From contig JAXLXE010000002.1 in NCBI GenBank assembly GCA_046328115.1, positions 558,001 to 622,000 of the forward strand: 64,000 nucleotides of DNA, given 5' to 3'. A program made the position numbers and the translations under genes. Positions 51,519 to 59,419 of this stretch are shown one piece after another. The DNA comes from JAXLXE01 sp046328115. Lineage in GTDB: Bacteria; Chloroflexota; UBA6077; JACCZL01. Each line of letters starts with the position of its first letter. Positions within the stretch are counted from its first letter, which is position 1. The notes below the pieces were generated by a model, which was given only the letters and a program-made list of their open reading frames with translations, made no database searches and was not told where the DNA came from.

Positions 51519-52684
51519 TGGCGGACGCAGCTCGGCTCGCCGGGGTGGTGGCGGCACCGCCCGCTCCGATGGAGCCTATCGTTTCCACGAGCGCCGCGGA
51601 GGAGCGTGTCTCCGTCGCCAGCCAGTGGCAGCTCATGTGGTGGCGGTTCCGCAAGCACAAGCTCGCCATGGCCGGCGCCCTCGTCGTCATCCTGTTCTAC
51701 GCGGTGGTCGTCTTCGCGGACTTCCTGGCCTACGCTGATCCTGAGGTCTCGGACGCCCAGCGCGGCCTCATCGCCCCACAGGGCATCCAGTGGTTCGACG
51801 AGGGGCAGTTCCGTCCCCACGTCTTCGCCCTCAAGGGCCGCCGCGACCCCCTCACCTTCAAGCGGGTCTACGCTCCCGATCCAGACACCAAGCTCCCCAT
51901 CACGTTCTTCGCCCAGGGCTTTGACTACAAGATCTTTGGATTCATTCCCGCAAACCGGCATCTGTTTGGTGTGGACGGGGCAACCGCGGAGGAGTCGCTG
52001 TTCCTCCTGGGCACGGACCAGCAGGGCCGTGACCAGTGGTCGCGTCTGATCTACGGCACGCGCATCTCGCTGACGATCGGTCTGGTCAGCGTCGCCCTCA
52101 GCCTGTTCCTCGGCGTCGCCCTCGGCGGCGTCTCGGGGTTCTACGGCGGACCGTTGGATACGGTTATCCAGCGCGTGATCGAGATTCTGCGCTCCATCCC
52201 CACCATTCCGCTGTGGATGGGACTGGCGGCGGCCATGCCGCCCGACTGGTCGGTGCTCCAGGTCTATTTCACCATCACCATCATCATCTCGCTCATCGGG
52301 TGGACTGAGCTTGCCCGCGTCGTGCGCGGCAAGTTCCTCTCCCTGCGCGAGGAAGACTTCGTGATGGCCGCCGAGCTCTGCGGCTGCAGTCAGGCCAGGA
52401 TCATCTTCATCCACATGGTGCCGCTGTTCCTGAGCCACATCATTGCTGCCACGACCCTGGCCCTGCCGGCCATGATCATCAGCGAGACCTCGCTCAGCTT
52501 CCTCGGCCTGGGTCTGAGACCGCCGGCGATTAGCTGGGGCGTGTTGCTGCAACAGGCCCAGAACGTCCAGACCGTGGCCATCTCCTCCTGGCTGTTGATG
52601 CCGGCCGTGCCGGTCATCATCATCATCCTCGCATTCAACTTCCTGGGCGACGGTCTCCGCGACGCGGCCGACCCGTACAACTGA
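51518..52684 (+). CDS. Oligopeptide ABC transporter permease, OppC/DppC type
   Basis: A 388-residue permease with an extra-large first periplasmic domain (about residues 65-170) between helix 1 and the LLGTDQQGRDQWSRLIYG motif, as in some OppC proteins of long-peptide systems. The coupling loop has DFVMAAELCGCSQARIIF, and the end is FLGDGLRDAADPYN. The ATG overlaps the previous stop (TAATG) with GGAGGGG upstream. Confidence 0.93.
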   Translation: MADAARLAGVVAAPPAPMEPIVSTSAAEERVSVASQWQLMWWRFRKHKLAMAGALVVILFYAVVVFADFLAYADPEVSDAQRGLIAPQGIQWFDEGQFRPHVFALKGRRDPLTFKRVYAPDPDTKLPITFFAQGFDYKIFGFIPANRHLFGVDGATAEESLFLLGTDQQGRDQWSRLIYGTRISLTIGLVSVALSLFLGVALGGVSGFYGGPLDTVIQRVIEILRSIPTIPLWMGLAAAMPPDWSVLQVYFTITIIISLIGWTELARVVRGKFLSLREEDFVMAAELCGCSQARIIFIHMVPLFLSHIIAATTLALPAMIISETSLSFLGLGLRPPAISWGVLLQQAQNVQTVAISSWLLMPAVPVIIIILAFNFLGDGLRDAADPYN

Positions 52685-52686
52685 CG

Positions 52687-53700
52687 ATGGCAGCACCACT
52701 ACTCTCCATTCGCAACCTCCAGACGTATTTCTTCCAGGACGAGGGCCTGGTCAAGGCCGTCGACGGCGCCAGCTTTGACGTGCCCGCCGGCAAGACCATC
52801 GGCATCGTGGGCGAGAGCGGCTGTGGCAAGAGCGTCACAGCCCGCTCGATCCTGCGAATCGTCGAGCGGCCGGGCCGCGTCATCGGCGGGCAGATCCTGC
52901 TGAATCGCGACAGCGGCAACGGGCAACAGGGTGAGCTAGACCTGGTCAAACTCCAGGCAGACGGGCGTGAGATGCGCTCCATCCGTGGTGGCGAGATCTC
53001 GCTGGTCTTCCAGGAGCCCATGACCTCCTTCAGCCCCGTCCACACCATCGGCAACCAGATCATTGAGGCCATCAGACTCCATCTCCCGCTGAACAAGAAG
53101 GATGCGCGCGATCGCGCGGTGGAGCTGCTCAAACTGGTGGGCATCCCGCGTGCCGACCAGCGCGTGGATGAATACTCCTACCAGTTGAGCGGCGGCCTCA
53201 GGCAGCGCGCCATGATCGCCATGGCGCTCTCCGCCAATCCGCGCCTCCTGATCGCGGACGAGCCAACCACGGCGCTTGACGTCACCACCCAGGCTCAGAT
53301 CCTTGACCTGCTCCGTGAGCTTCAGCAGAGCCAGGGGATGGCCATCATGCTGATCACCCATGACCTGGGCGTCATCGCCGAGATGGCGGACGAGGTGGTG
53401 GTCATGTATCTGGGCCGCGTGGTGGAAGAGGGCTCCGTGGATGACATCTTCCACAACCCTAAACACCCGTACACCCAGGCGCTCCTCAAGTCCATGCCCA
53501 GCGTGGACTCGGAGCCCCGCGTCAAGCTGCCCACGATCACGGGCTCCATCCCGCACCCCTACAACCGGCCAGCCGGCTGCCCGTTCCACCCACGCTGCCC
53601 CGACTTCATGCCCGGCTCCTGCAACGTTCGCGAGCCGGAGCTCATCACCATCGGAGACTCTCAGCAGGTGAGCTGCTTCCTCTACGGCCACGGCCGATGA
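52687..53700 (+). CDS. Oligopeptide ABC transporter ATP-binding protein, OppD/DppD type
   Basis: A 337-residue ATPase: Walker A GESGCGKSVT, signature LSGGLRQRAMIAMAL, Walker B LLIADEPTTALD, H-loop LITHDLGVIAE. The oligopeptide C-terminal extension with CPFHPRCPDFMPGSC carries the Cys cluster typical of these ATPases. It starts 2 nt after the permease stop. Confidence 0.95.
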   Translation: MAAPLLSIRNLQTYFFQDEGLVKAVDGASFDVPAGKTIGIVGESGCGKSVTARSILRIVERPGRVIGGQILLNRDSGNGQQGELDLVKLQADGREMRSIRGGEISLVFQEPMTSFSPVHTIGNQIIEAIRLHLPLNKKDARDRAVELLKLVGIPRADQRVDEYSYQLSGGLRQRAMIAMALSANPRLLIADEPTTALDVTTQAQILDLLRELQQSQGMAIMLITHDLGVIAEMADEVVVMYLGRVVEEGSVDDIFHNPKHPYTQALLKSMPSVDSEPRVKLPTITGSIPHPYNRPAGCPFHPRCPDFMPGSCNVREPELITIGDSQQVSCFLYGHGR

Positions 53701-53731
53701 GAAAGCTCCAGGACGCGAGTGATACACCCAT

Positions 53732-54790
53732 ATGAGCGAAGCTAACGGCACCGCCCCCGCGCGTCTCTCGGATGAGATCCTGCTGGACGTGAAGGGCCTC
53801 AAGAAGTTCTTCCCTATCAGGCGCGGGCTTCTGCGCAAGACCGTCGGCCACGTGCGCGCCGTCGATGACGTGAGTTTCTTTGTCCGCAAGGGCGAGACGC
53901 TGGCGCTCGTCGGCGAGAGTGGCTGCGGCAAGACCACCACCTCCCGCTGCGTGCTGCGGGCCATCGAGCCCACCAGCGGCGAGGTGATGTTCAAGACCGA
54001 GGATGGGTCCGTGGTGGACGTGGCCAAGCTGCCACGCTCTCGATTGCGCCCGCTCCGTCGTCAGATGCAGATGATCTTTCAGGACCCATTCTCCTCGCTC
54101 AACCCGCGCATGACCATCCTGGACATCGTGGGGGAGCCGATGCTGGTCAACGGCGTCTCCAACCGAGACGAGCGCGTTGCACGCGTTGAGGAGCTCATGA
54201 AACTCGTGGGCCTCCGCCCCGAGTTCATGCGCCGCTTCCCGCACGCGTTTAGCGGCGGCCAGCGGCAGCGCATCGGCATCGCTCGCGCTCTGGCGCTCAA
54301 CCCCAGCCTCGTGGTCGCGGACGAGCCCGTGTCCGCCCTGGACGTCTCCGTCCAGGCGCAGATCCTCAACCTCATGTTGGACCTGCAGACGGAGCTCAAC
54401 CTCACGTACCTGTTCGTCGCGCACGATCTGAGCGTGGTCAAGCACTTCAGCGACCGGGTTGCCGTCATGTACGTGGGCAAGATCGTGGAGCTCGTGGACC
54501 GCGATGCGCTCTTCTACACGCCTCGCCACCCGTACACTGAGGCGCTGCTCTCCGCCGTGCCAAAGCCGGATCCGCGCAAGCGATCCGTCCGCATCCCGCT
54601 CCAGGGTGAGGTGGCCAACCCGGCCGCGCCACCGAGCGGCTGCTACTTCCACCCCCGCTGCGGCTACGCCATCGACAAGTGCAAGACGGACGCACCGCCC
54701 TTCCAGCAGAGTGCCCCCGGACACTGGGTGGCCTGCCACCGCGCCGACGAGCTCAAGCTCCAGGGCGTGGAGAGCGCGGCTGCCGGCTAA
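53732..54790 (+). CDS. Oligopeptide ABC transporter ATP-binding protein, OppF/DppF type
   Basis: A 352-residue ATPase: Walker A GESGCGKTTT, signature FSGGQRQRIGIARAL, Walker B LVVADEPVSALD, H-loop FVAHDLSVVKHF, and the C-terminal CYFHPRCGYAIDKC extension. It is the last gene of the five-gene importer operon, followed by a terminator. It could also energise the ATPase-less importer at 24-28 kb. Confidence 0.95.
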   Translation: MSEANGTAPARLSDEILLDVKGLKKFFPIRRGLLRKTVGHVRAVDDVSFFVRKGETLALVGESGCGKTTTSRCVLRAIEPTSGEVMFKTEDGSVVDVAKLPRSRLRPLRRQMQMIFQDPFSSLNPRMTILDIVGEPMLVNGVSNRDERVARVEELMKLVGLRPEFMRRFPHAFSGGQRQRIGIARALALNPSLVVADEPVSALDVSVQAQILNLMLDLQTELNLTYLFVAHDLSVVKHFSDRVAVMYVGKIVELVDRDALFYTPRHPYTEALLSAVPKPDPRKRSVRIPLQGEVANPAAPPSGCYFHPRCGYAIDKCKTDAPPFQQSAPGHWVACHRADELKLQGVESAAAG

Positions 54791-54817
54791 CTCCCCGTCC
54801 GCCGCGCTCGTGGATCA

Positions 54818-54851
54818 AGGAGCCCCGGCGTCATCCGTCGTCGGGGCTCCT
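54818..54851 (+). terminator. Terminator of the oligopeptide operon
   Basis: The 10-bp perfect stem AGGAGCCCCG/CGGGGCTCCT has a 14-nt loop, 27 nt after the last stop. There is no clear U-tract (CCGCG follows). Confidence 0.65.
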
Positions 54852-54871
54852 CCGCGTCCAAACCGGCAGCC

Positions 54872-55906
54872 GTGACCACCGTCGCCGCGGTGTGCACGGA
54901 CGTTGGCGGCTGGCGGGCTGTCAGGCCGGCGGTTGACGTGCTCACCCCCCGCGGCCACACCGTCATCCACTTCCACGGCGGGCCGGCGCACCAGCACGCC
55001 ACGGCCGAAGGGTACGAGTCCCACCCGGTATCGCTCGACTCTCCGTACGAGGCGGCCCGCCAGATCACGGCGAGCGGCGCGGCTGCCCTCCTGGTCGGTA
55101 CGTCCACCCGACCTGTGATCGAGCGCTGGCTCGTCAGAGAGATGCGCGGGACGATTCCGAGCGTCGGGGTGCTTGACGCGTCGCTGTTCGCCGCGCATCG
55201 CTTTCGTCCGGCCTTCCTGGAGCTACCCGACCGACTCGCCTGTCCAGATCCGGAGACGGCCGAGGCGCTCGGGCAGGGCGGCGCCCCCAGGGAACGCCTG
55301 GCGGTGACCGGCAACCCGGCGATAGAGGCGCTGGTCCCGTCTGCCACGCCACGGCGCCCAGCCTCGTCCCAGCTCGACGTGTTGTTCGTCTCGCAGCCGG
55401 TCGAGCTCACAGGCGAGGAGCGGTCGCTCTTTTTGATAGACGAGCGTGAGACGCTGGCCCACGTCATCCAGGCGTTGGGCATGGTCCGGACCCACCGCGG
55501 CGGGTCAGTGCGGATCAGAATTCGCCGGCACCCGATCGAGGAACCCTGGCGCTGCATGCCGCTGGCGGAGGGCATCGCCGTGGTGGACGATCCACACGCC
55601 GATCGCGTGGTCAGCGCCCTCGCGGCCGATCTCGTCGTCGGCATCTCGTCATCGCTGCTGACCGAAGCAAGCGTGCTGGGGCGGCCGGCCATCGCACACC
55701 TGCCCGGCGCTCACTGGAGGCGCGAGCTCGTCTATCCAGCGACTCACCGCGTGGTGCGCACGGAGACCGTGGAACAGCTCATCGCCGCCATCGACGAACG
55801 GATAGACGGTCGCGCGGAGACGATGGACGTCCGCGCGCACGTCGGCGCAGCGCGCGCCGTCGCCCAGCTTGTGCTGGACGCGGCGGCGCGCGCTATGCGG
55901 GGGTAG
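54872..55906 (+). CDS. GT-B-fold glycosyltransferase/UDP-GlcNAc 2-epimerase-like protein
   Basis: A 344-residue protein of two Rossmann-like halves. The N-terminal half has VCTDVGGWRAVRPAVDVL and a putative glycine-rich loop; the C-terminal half has AADLVVGISSSLLTEASVLG and RPAIAHLPG, the pattern of the donor-binding site in 2-epimerase-like and CDP-glycerol-transferase-like proteins. The catalytic type is not clear. GTG start with a poor Shine-Dalgarno. It lies after the oligopeptide terminator and ends in a strong hairpin. Confidence 0.6.
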   Translation: MTTVAAVCTDVGGWRAVRPAVDVLTPRGHTVIHFHGGPAHQHATAEGYESHPVSLDSPYEAARQITASGAAALLVGTSTRPVIERWLVREMRGTIPSVGVLDASLFAAHRFRPAFLELPDRLACPDPETAEALGQGGAPRERLAVTGNPAIEALVPSATPRRPASSQLDVLFVSQPVELTGEERSLFLIDERETLAHVIQALGMVRTHRGGSVRIRIRRHPIEEPWRCMPLAEGIAVVDDPHADRVVSALAADLVVGISSSLLTEASVLGRPAIAHLPGAHWRRELVYPATHRVVRTETVEQLIAAIDERIDGRAETMDVRAHVGAARAVAQLVLDAAARAMRG

Positions 55907-55938
55907 CGGGATCGGGCCGACTGTCCGGCCGATCCCGC
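55906..55938. terminator. Bidirectional hairpin between convergent genes
   Basis: A 10-bp perfect stem GCGGGATCGG/CCGATCCCGC, with further pairing in the interior, begins at the last base of the TAG stop. It serves the GT-B-like gene and the convergent EDSGSD gene. Confidence 0.7.
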
Positions 55939-55943
55939 GTCAC

Positions 55944-56357
55944 CTACGCCGCCGGCTTCGGCCCTGGGAAGGGCTTCGGGCCTGTATTGCCCCCGCCGGG
56001 GATCACACGGTCGGAGCCAGAGTCCTCCGCGACCACAACGTCATCAGGCGTCACACCCGTGGAAGTCTCGCTGCCGGGCCACCACACGTCGGACCCAGAG
56101 TCCTCGGCAACGTCGGTGCCCTCGATGGACGGCTGTGAGCGGGAGGTCTCTTCCTTCCGCTTCTCCAGATCTGATCCAGAGTCTTCCCAGACGGGCAAAT
56201 CAGATGGTTGATACGCCACCACGACCTGCTCGTCCGAAACGTCTGGAGAGGCTGCCAACGATATCTGGGCCGGTCCGCCGCTGAGCGTCAACACCGCGGC
56301 CAGGGCAAGCCCGGTCAGTCGCGGCACCCAGGAACGAACGCCATCGATACGTTTCAC
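55944..56357 (-). CDS. Small secreted protein with three EDSGSD repeats, unknown function
   Basis: A 137-residue protein. The signal peptide has a basic start, the hydrophobic stretch LTGLALAAVLTLSG and a cleavage region near SLAASP. The mature part of about 100 residues is acidic and carries EDSGSD three times, at 58-63, 85-90 and 111-116, each preceded by a short hydrophobic patch (PVW, DVA, VVA), so the unit is about 26-27 residues. A Gly/Pro-rich tail (PKPFPGPKPAA) follows. GTG start with a GGGGG Shine-Dalgarno inside a hairpin loop. No family is recognised; metal binding or a processed multi-peptide precursor are possible. Confidence 0.75.
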   Translation of the reverse strand: MKRIDGVRSWVPRLTGLALAAVLTLSGGPAQISLAASPDVSDEQVVVAYQPSDLPVWEDSGSDLEKRKEETSRSQPSIEGTDVAEDSGSDVWWPGSETSTGVTPDDVVVAEDSGSDRVIPGGGNTGPKPFPGPKPAA

Positions 56358-56392
56358 CGTGATCCCCCGATCACGCCCGCCAACGAGGCGGG
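56358..56392 (-). promoter_or_regulatory. Tandem leader hairpins containing the ribosome-binding site
   Basis: Directly next to the GTG, CGTGATC/GATCACG (56358-56364/56369-56375, 7 bp) has a 4-nt loop holding the GGGG Shine-Dalgarno. Adjoining it, CCCGCC/GGCGGG (56376-56381/56387-56392, 6 bp) has a 5-nt loop. On the minus strand a TACAAAAT-like -10 lies at about 56396-56405, which would make these hairpins the mRNA 5' end. Confidence 0.55.
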
Positions 56393-56673
56393 TCGATTTT
56401 GTAAGTGACGGTCAGCGAGATCAGGACGCGCTGCGGAGGCCCACGGTTGAACCGCCCTCAACTCCATTGTCGGCGGATCCCGCCACAAGTTGAGTTTTTC
56501 GACTCCACGGCGTGCCACGGGGGCGCTCGAACGAGTGCGAAACCGGCCGTCGGTGGCCTCAGCCCGTAACTACCGGTCGTCTCGGGCCCGCGATGTCCAC
56601 CTTGACGCGCGCGCTCAACTGCCCGCACGATTCGCGGGCGGCAATACGCCACCAGCGCCACTGGAGCCTTCGC

Positions 56674-57516
56674 TTGCACGCGTTCCCTTATTTCCGACTG
56701 TTCCTCGCCGGCTGCCTCGTCGCCGCGACCGCGCTGATCGTGCCCGTCGCCGCCGCGGATGACGACGAGGATCCGGCCGAGTCCGGCCCCACCCTCTTCG
56801 CGCCCGGCGGCGCACCGCCAGCCGGGGCCACCGCGCCCGGCCGCGTCGCCGCCTGCCGCCCCGCTACGCCGGCCGTCGGCCCCACGCCCGGCCGCTCCGT
56901 TACCGTCGACCGCGGGCCCCAGGAGTGCAAGACGGTTGCCCTCACCTTCGACGCGGGTGCCGACCGGGGCTACGCCGAGCTGATCCTGGACATCCTCAAG
57001 CAGAACAACATCCCGGCCACCTTCGGCATGACCGGCCAGTGGACGGAGCAGAACCCAGACCTGGTCCAGCGCATGGTCGCTGACGGCCACCAGCTCATGA
57101 ACCACACCTGGAGCCACCGCTCCTTCACCGGTTTTTCGGCCGGTCGTGCCCTGAACACCGTGGAGCGCCGCATCGAGCTCGAGCGCACGGATGAGCTCAT
57201 CAAGGGCCTGACCGGCTTCAAGATCGGCCCGTACTTCCGGCCGCCGTACGGCGACCTGAACGACGGGGTGCTCAAGGACGTCTCAGACGCCGGGTACGAC
57301 TACACCATTATGTGGACCGTGGACTCGTTCGGTTGGAACAACGTCAAGGCGCCCGGCATCGTAGACCGCTGCCTCAGCCGGGCGGGGCCTGGCGTGATCT
57401 ACCTGTTCCACGTGGGCGCGCAGTCGGAGGACGCCCTGGCGCTGGGCGCCATCATCAACGGGCTCCGCGGCCGCGGGCTGGAGTTCGTAACCATCGCGGA
57501 CATGCTGGGCCTGTAG
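56674..57516 (+). CDS. Exported polysaccharide deacetylase (NodB domain)
   Basis: A 280-residue protein from TTG at 56674, which has GGAG 7 nt upstream and opens a compact signal sequence (HAFPYFRLFLAGCLVAATAL). Earlier in-frame starts (ATG 56593, GTG 56512) lack such signals. A Pro/Ala-rich spacer leads to the NodB domain: VALTFDAGADRG (metal Asp), the HTWSHRSF metal His motif, RPPYGDLND, and a C-terminal YLFHVGAQSEDAL. The first NodB motif has DAGA rather than DDGP. It is probably anchored or secreted and acts on surface glycan or peptidoglycan. Confidence 0.83.
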   Translation: MHAFPYFRLFLAGCLVAATALIVPVAAADDDEDPAESGPTLFAPGGAPPAGATAPGRVAACRPATPAVGPTPGRSVTVDRGPQECKTVALTFDAGADRGYAELILDILKQNNIPATFGMTGQWTEQNPDLVQRMVADGHQLMNHTWSHRSFTGFSAGRALNTVERRIELERTDELIKGLTGFKIGPYFRPPYGDLNDGVLKDVSDAGYDYTIMWTVDSFGWNNVKAPGIVDRCLSRAGPGVIYLFHVGAQSEDALALGAIINGLRGRGLEFVTIADMLGL

Positions 57517-57553
57517 GGTCGATGACACGCCGCTCACCCTGGCCGGGCCTGCC

Positions 57554-58414
57554 TCAGTCCACCGCCATCGCGACGACTTCCACGGCCAGCGTCTCCTCCG
57601 CCTCACCGCGGTAGGTACCGCGGCTCGGAGGCACGTCCGCGTAGTCACGGCCCATCGCCATCTTCACGTGGAACTCGCTTGCCAGCAGGTTGTTCGTGGG
57701 ATCAAAGCCCCGCCAGCCATGGCTGGCGGAGTAGGCCTCCACCCAGGCGTGGGAGGCACCCGCGCCGCGGGGTGGCGCCGCACGGTGGGCGCCCTCGCGC
57801 GGGCTGCGGCCGTCTGTTGCGATGTAGCCGCTCACGTATCGGGCCGGGATCCGCAGGCAGCGCGCCATCCCCAGCAGCACGTGGGCAAAGTCCTGGCAGA
57901 CTCCCGCCTCCACCCGCAGCACCTCGTCCACGGTCGAGTGCACGTGGGTGACGTCTGAGCGATACTCGAAGTTCTCGCGGATGTAGCGGGACATCTCCAG
58001 CGTTGCGTCAAAGGCGCTCGTCTCGGCGACGCCGCGGAACCGCTCCGCCGCGCGGCGCACGCTGTCGCTGAGGGGAACCAGGCGCGAATTCGTCTGGTAG
58101 TCGGCCCGCTCGGAGGGCGTGAGCGGTCGGGGCACCTCCACGATCGGCTCGAACGGGTCGGCCACCAGCGTGATCACCTCGCCCGCGGCGATGACCTCCA
58201 CGTAGCGGTGGGAGCGAGGGATCGTGATCAGGTGGGCCACGTTGTCAAACCCATCCCGGTAGCGCCGCAAGCGGCCGCTCGGGCGGACTGACAGGTCGTA
58301 TCGGTCCCAGCGCTGGTCTGGATCGGAGAACGGCCCCAGCCGAACGTCCATCACCCCCTCCACCACGTCGCCGTCGTACTCCAGCCGCGTGGAGTGGTGG
58401 ATGCGGATCCTCAT
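57554..58414 (-). CDS. Transglutaminase-like protease/transferase of the BTLCP type
   Basis: A 286-residue cytosolic protein with the bacterial transglutaminase-like N-terminal domain (RIHHSTRLEYDGDVVEGVMD, cited as HHSTRLEYDG) and a core with the catalytic triad Cys in GVCQDFAH, His in ASHAWVEAY and Asp in GFDPTNN. ATG overlaps the alpha-E stop by 4 nt. It is the third gene of the ATP-grasp/alpha-E/transglutaminase cassette, which is known to recur across bacteria and is thought to make or process small peptides. Confidence 0.9.
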   Translation of the reverse strand: MRIRIHHSTRLEYDGDVVEGVMDVRLGPFSDPDQRWDRYDLSVRPSGRLRRYRDGFDNVAHLITIPRSHRYVEVIAAGEVITLVADPFEPIVEVPRPLTPSERADYQTNSRLVPLSDSVRRAAERFRGVAETSAFDATLEMSRYIRENFEYRSDVTHVHSTVDEVLRVEAGVCQDFAHVLLGMARCLRIPARYVSGYIATDGRSPREGAHRAAPPRGAGASHAWVEAYSASHGWRGFDPTNNLLASEFHVKMAMGRDYADVPPSRGTYRGEAEETLAVEVVAMAVD

Positions 58415-59418
58415 TGCTGCTGCGCCATGATCATCGCCGCGCGGGTCGCGGCCACCACTCGGCCAGACTGCGGCTCGTAGCGCAGGTAGGTCGCCGTGAT
58501 GTCGTCGGCGGCCGTCGCGATCCGGCTCTGGATGTCGGAGAGGTACTCCTCCAGGCCCCGCGAGAGGATCTGGTCCACCTCCGTCGTCTCCACCACGGCG
58601 CGCGCCATTGCCAGCGTTCGCACGGCCTGGTTGGAGACGGGCGCGCCAGACGGGCCGATGCCGGCGATCGCGGACAGCGACTCCCACGCCGCGTTCAGCG
58701 AGAACCGCATGGACTGAGGGAACAACGGATTCAGCAGGAGGAACTCCAGGGCCCGTGCAGGCTCCACGCGCAGCGCGTAGTGGTGGGCATAGGCCTCGGC
58801 GCAGCCGCAGGAGCGGAGCACCGCCAGCCAGCGCACCGTCTCGTCCATCGGCGCAGCGTCAGGGGACGGCCGCAGCAGGTACGAGTGCATCCTGATCACC
58901 CGGGCCACGTTGTCCGCGCGCTCCAACTTCTTCCCCACCCGGTTGAAGTGCCAGGCCTCATCGCGCGCCATCGTGAGATCGGCCAGGCCCTCGAAGAACT
59001 GCGCCCGCTCGCGCACCTGCCGATAGAAGGCGGAGGGATTGTCCTCTACGGAGGCGGCCAGGTCGGGGCGGGTCAGTGAGAGGTACAGCGAGTTGAGCTG
59101 CTCCCACATCTCGCTGGAGATGCTCTCACGCACGCCCCGCGCCGCCTCGCGGCCACGCCTGATGCACTCCACGAGAGAGCCGGGGTTCGATCGATCGAAC
59201 GACAGGCGGTGGCGCACCGCGCGGGGGGAGAGTTCACGGGCATCAACGCCGGAGTCTGGACCTAGCAGGTGGGTCCAGAGCTGCGCGTGGGTGTCCGCCT
59301 CGCCGGCGTCAAGCTCCACCTGCGCCGTGACGTCGATCAGCCGGCACACCCAGATGGCTCGTTCGACGTAGCGGGCCATCCAGAAGATGTCTTCCGCCAC
59401 CCGACACAGCATCGCCAT
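58411..59418 (-). CDS. Alpha-E domain-containing protein (DUF403)
   Basis: A 335-residue all-helical protein. The N-terminus LCRVAEDIFWMARYVERA is the family signature, and WHFNRVGKKLERADNVARVI, cited as GKKLERADNVAR, is the second conserved motif. It is encoded 1 nt after the ATP-grasp stop and overlaps the transglutaminase start. The biochemical role is unknown; it always travels with the ATP-grasp partner. Confidence 0.92.
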   Translation of the reverse strand: MAMLCRVAEDIFWMARYVERAIWVCRLIDVTAQVELDAGEADTHAQLWTHLLGPDSGVDARELSPRAVRHRLSFDRSNPGSLVECIRRGREAARGVRESISSEMWEQLNSLYLSLTRPDLAASVEDNPSAFYRQVRERAQFFEGLADLTMARDEAWHFNRVGKKLERADNVARVIRMHSYLLRPSPDAAPMDETVRWLAVLRSCGCAEAYAHHYALRVEPARALEFLLLNPLFPQSMRFSLNAAWESLSAIAGIGPSGAPVSNQAVRTLAMARAVVETTEVDQILSRGLEEYLSDIQSRIATAADDITATYLRYEPQSGRVVAATRAAMIMAQQQ

Positions 59419-59419
59419 C

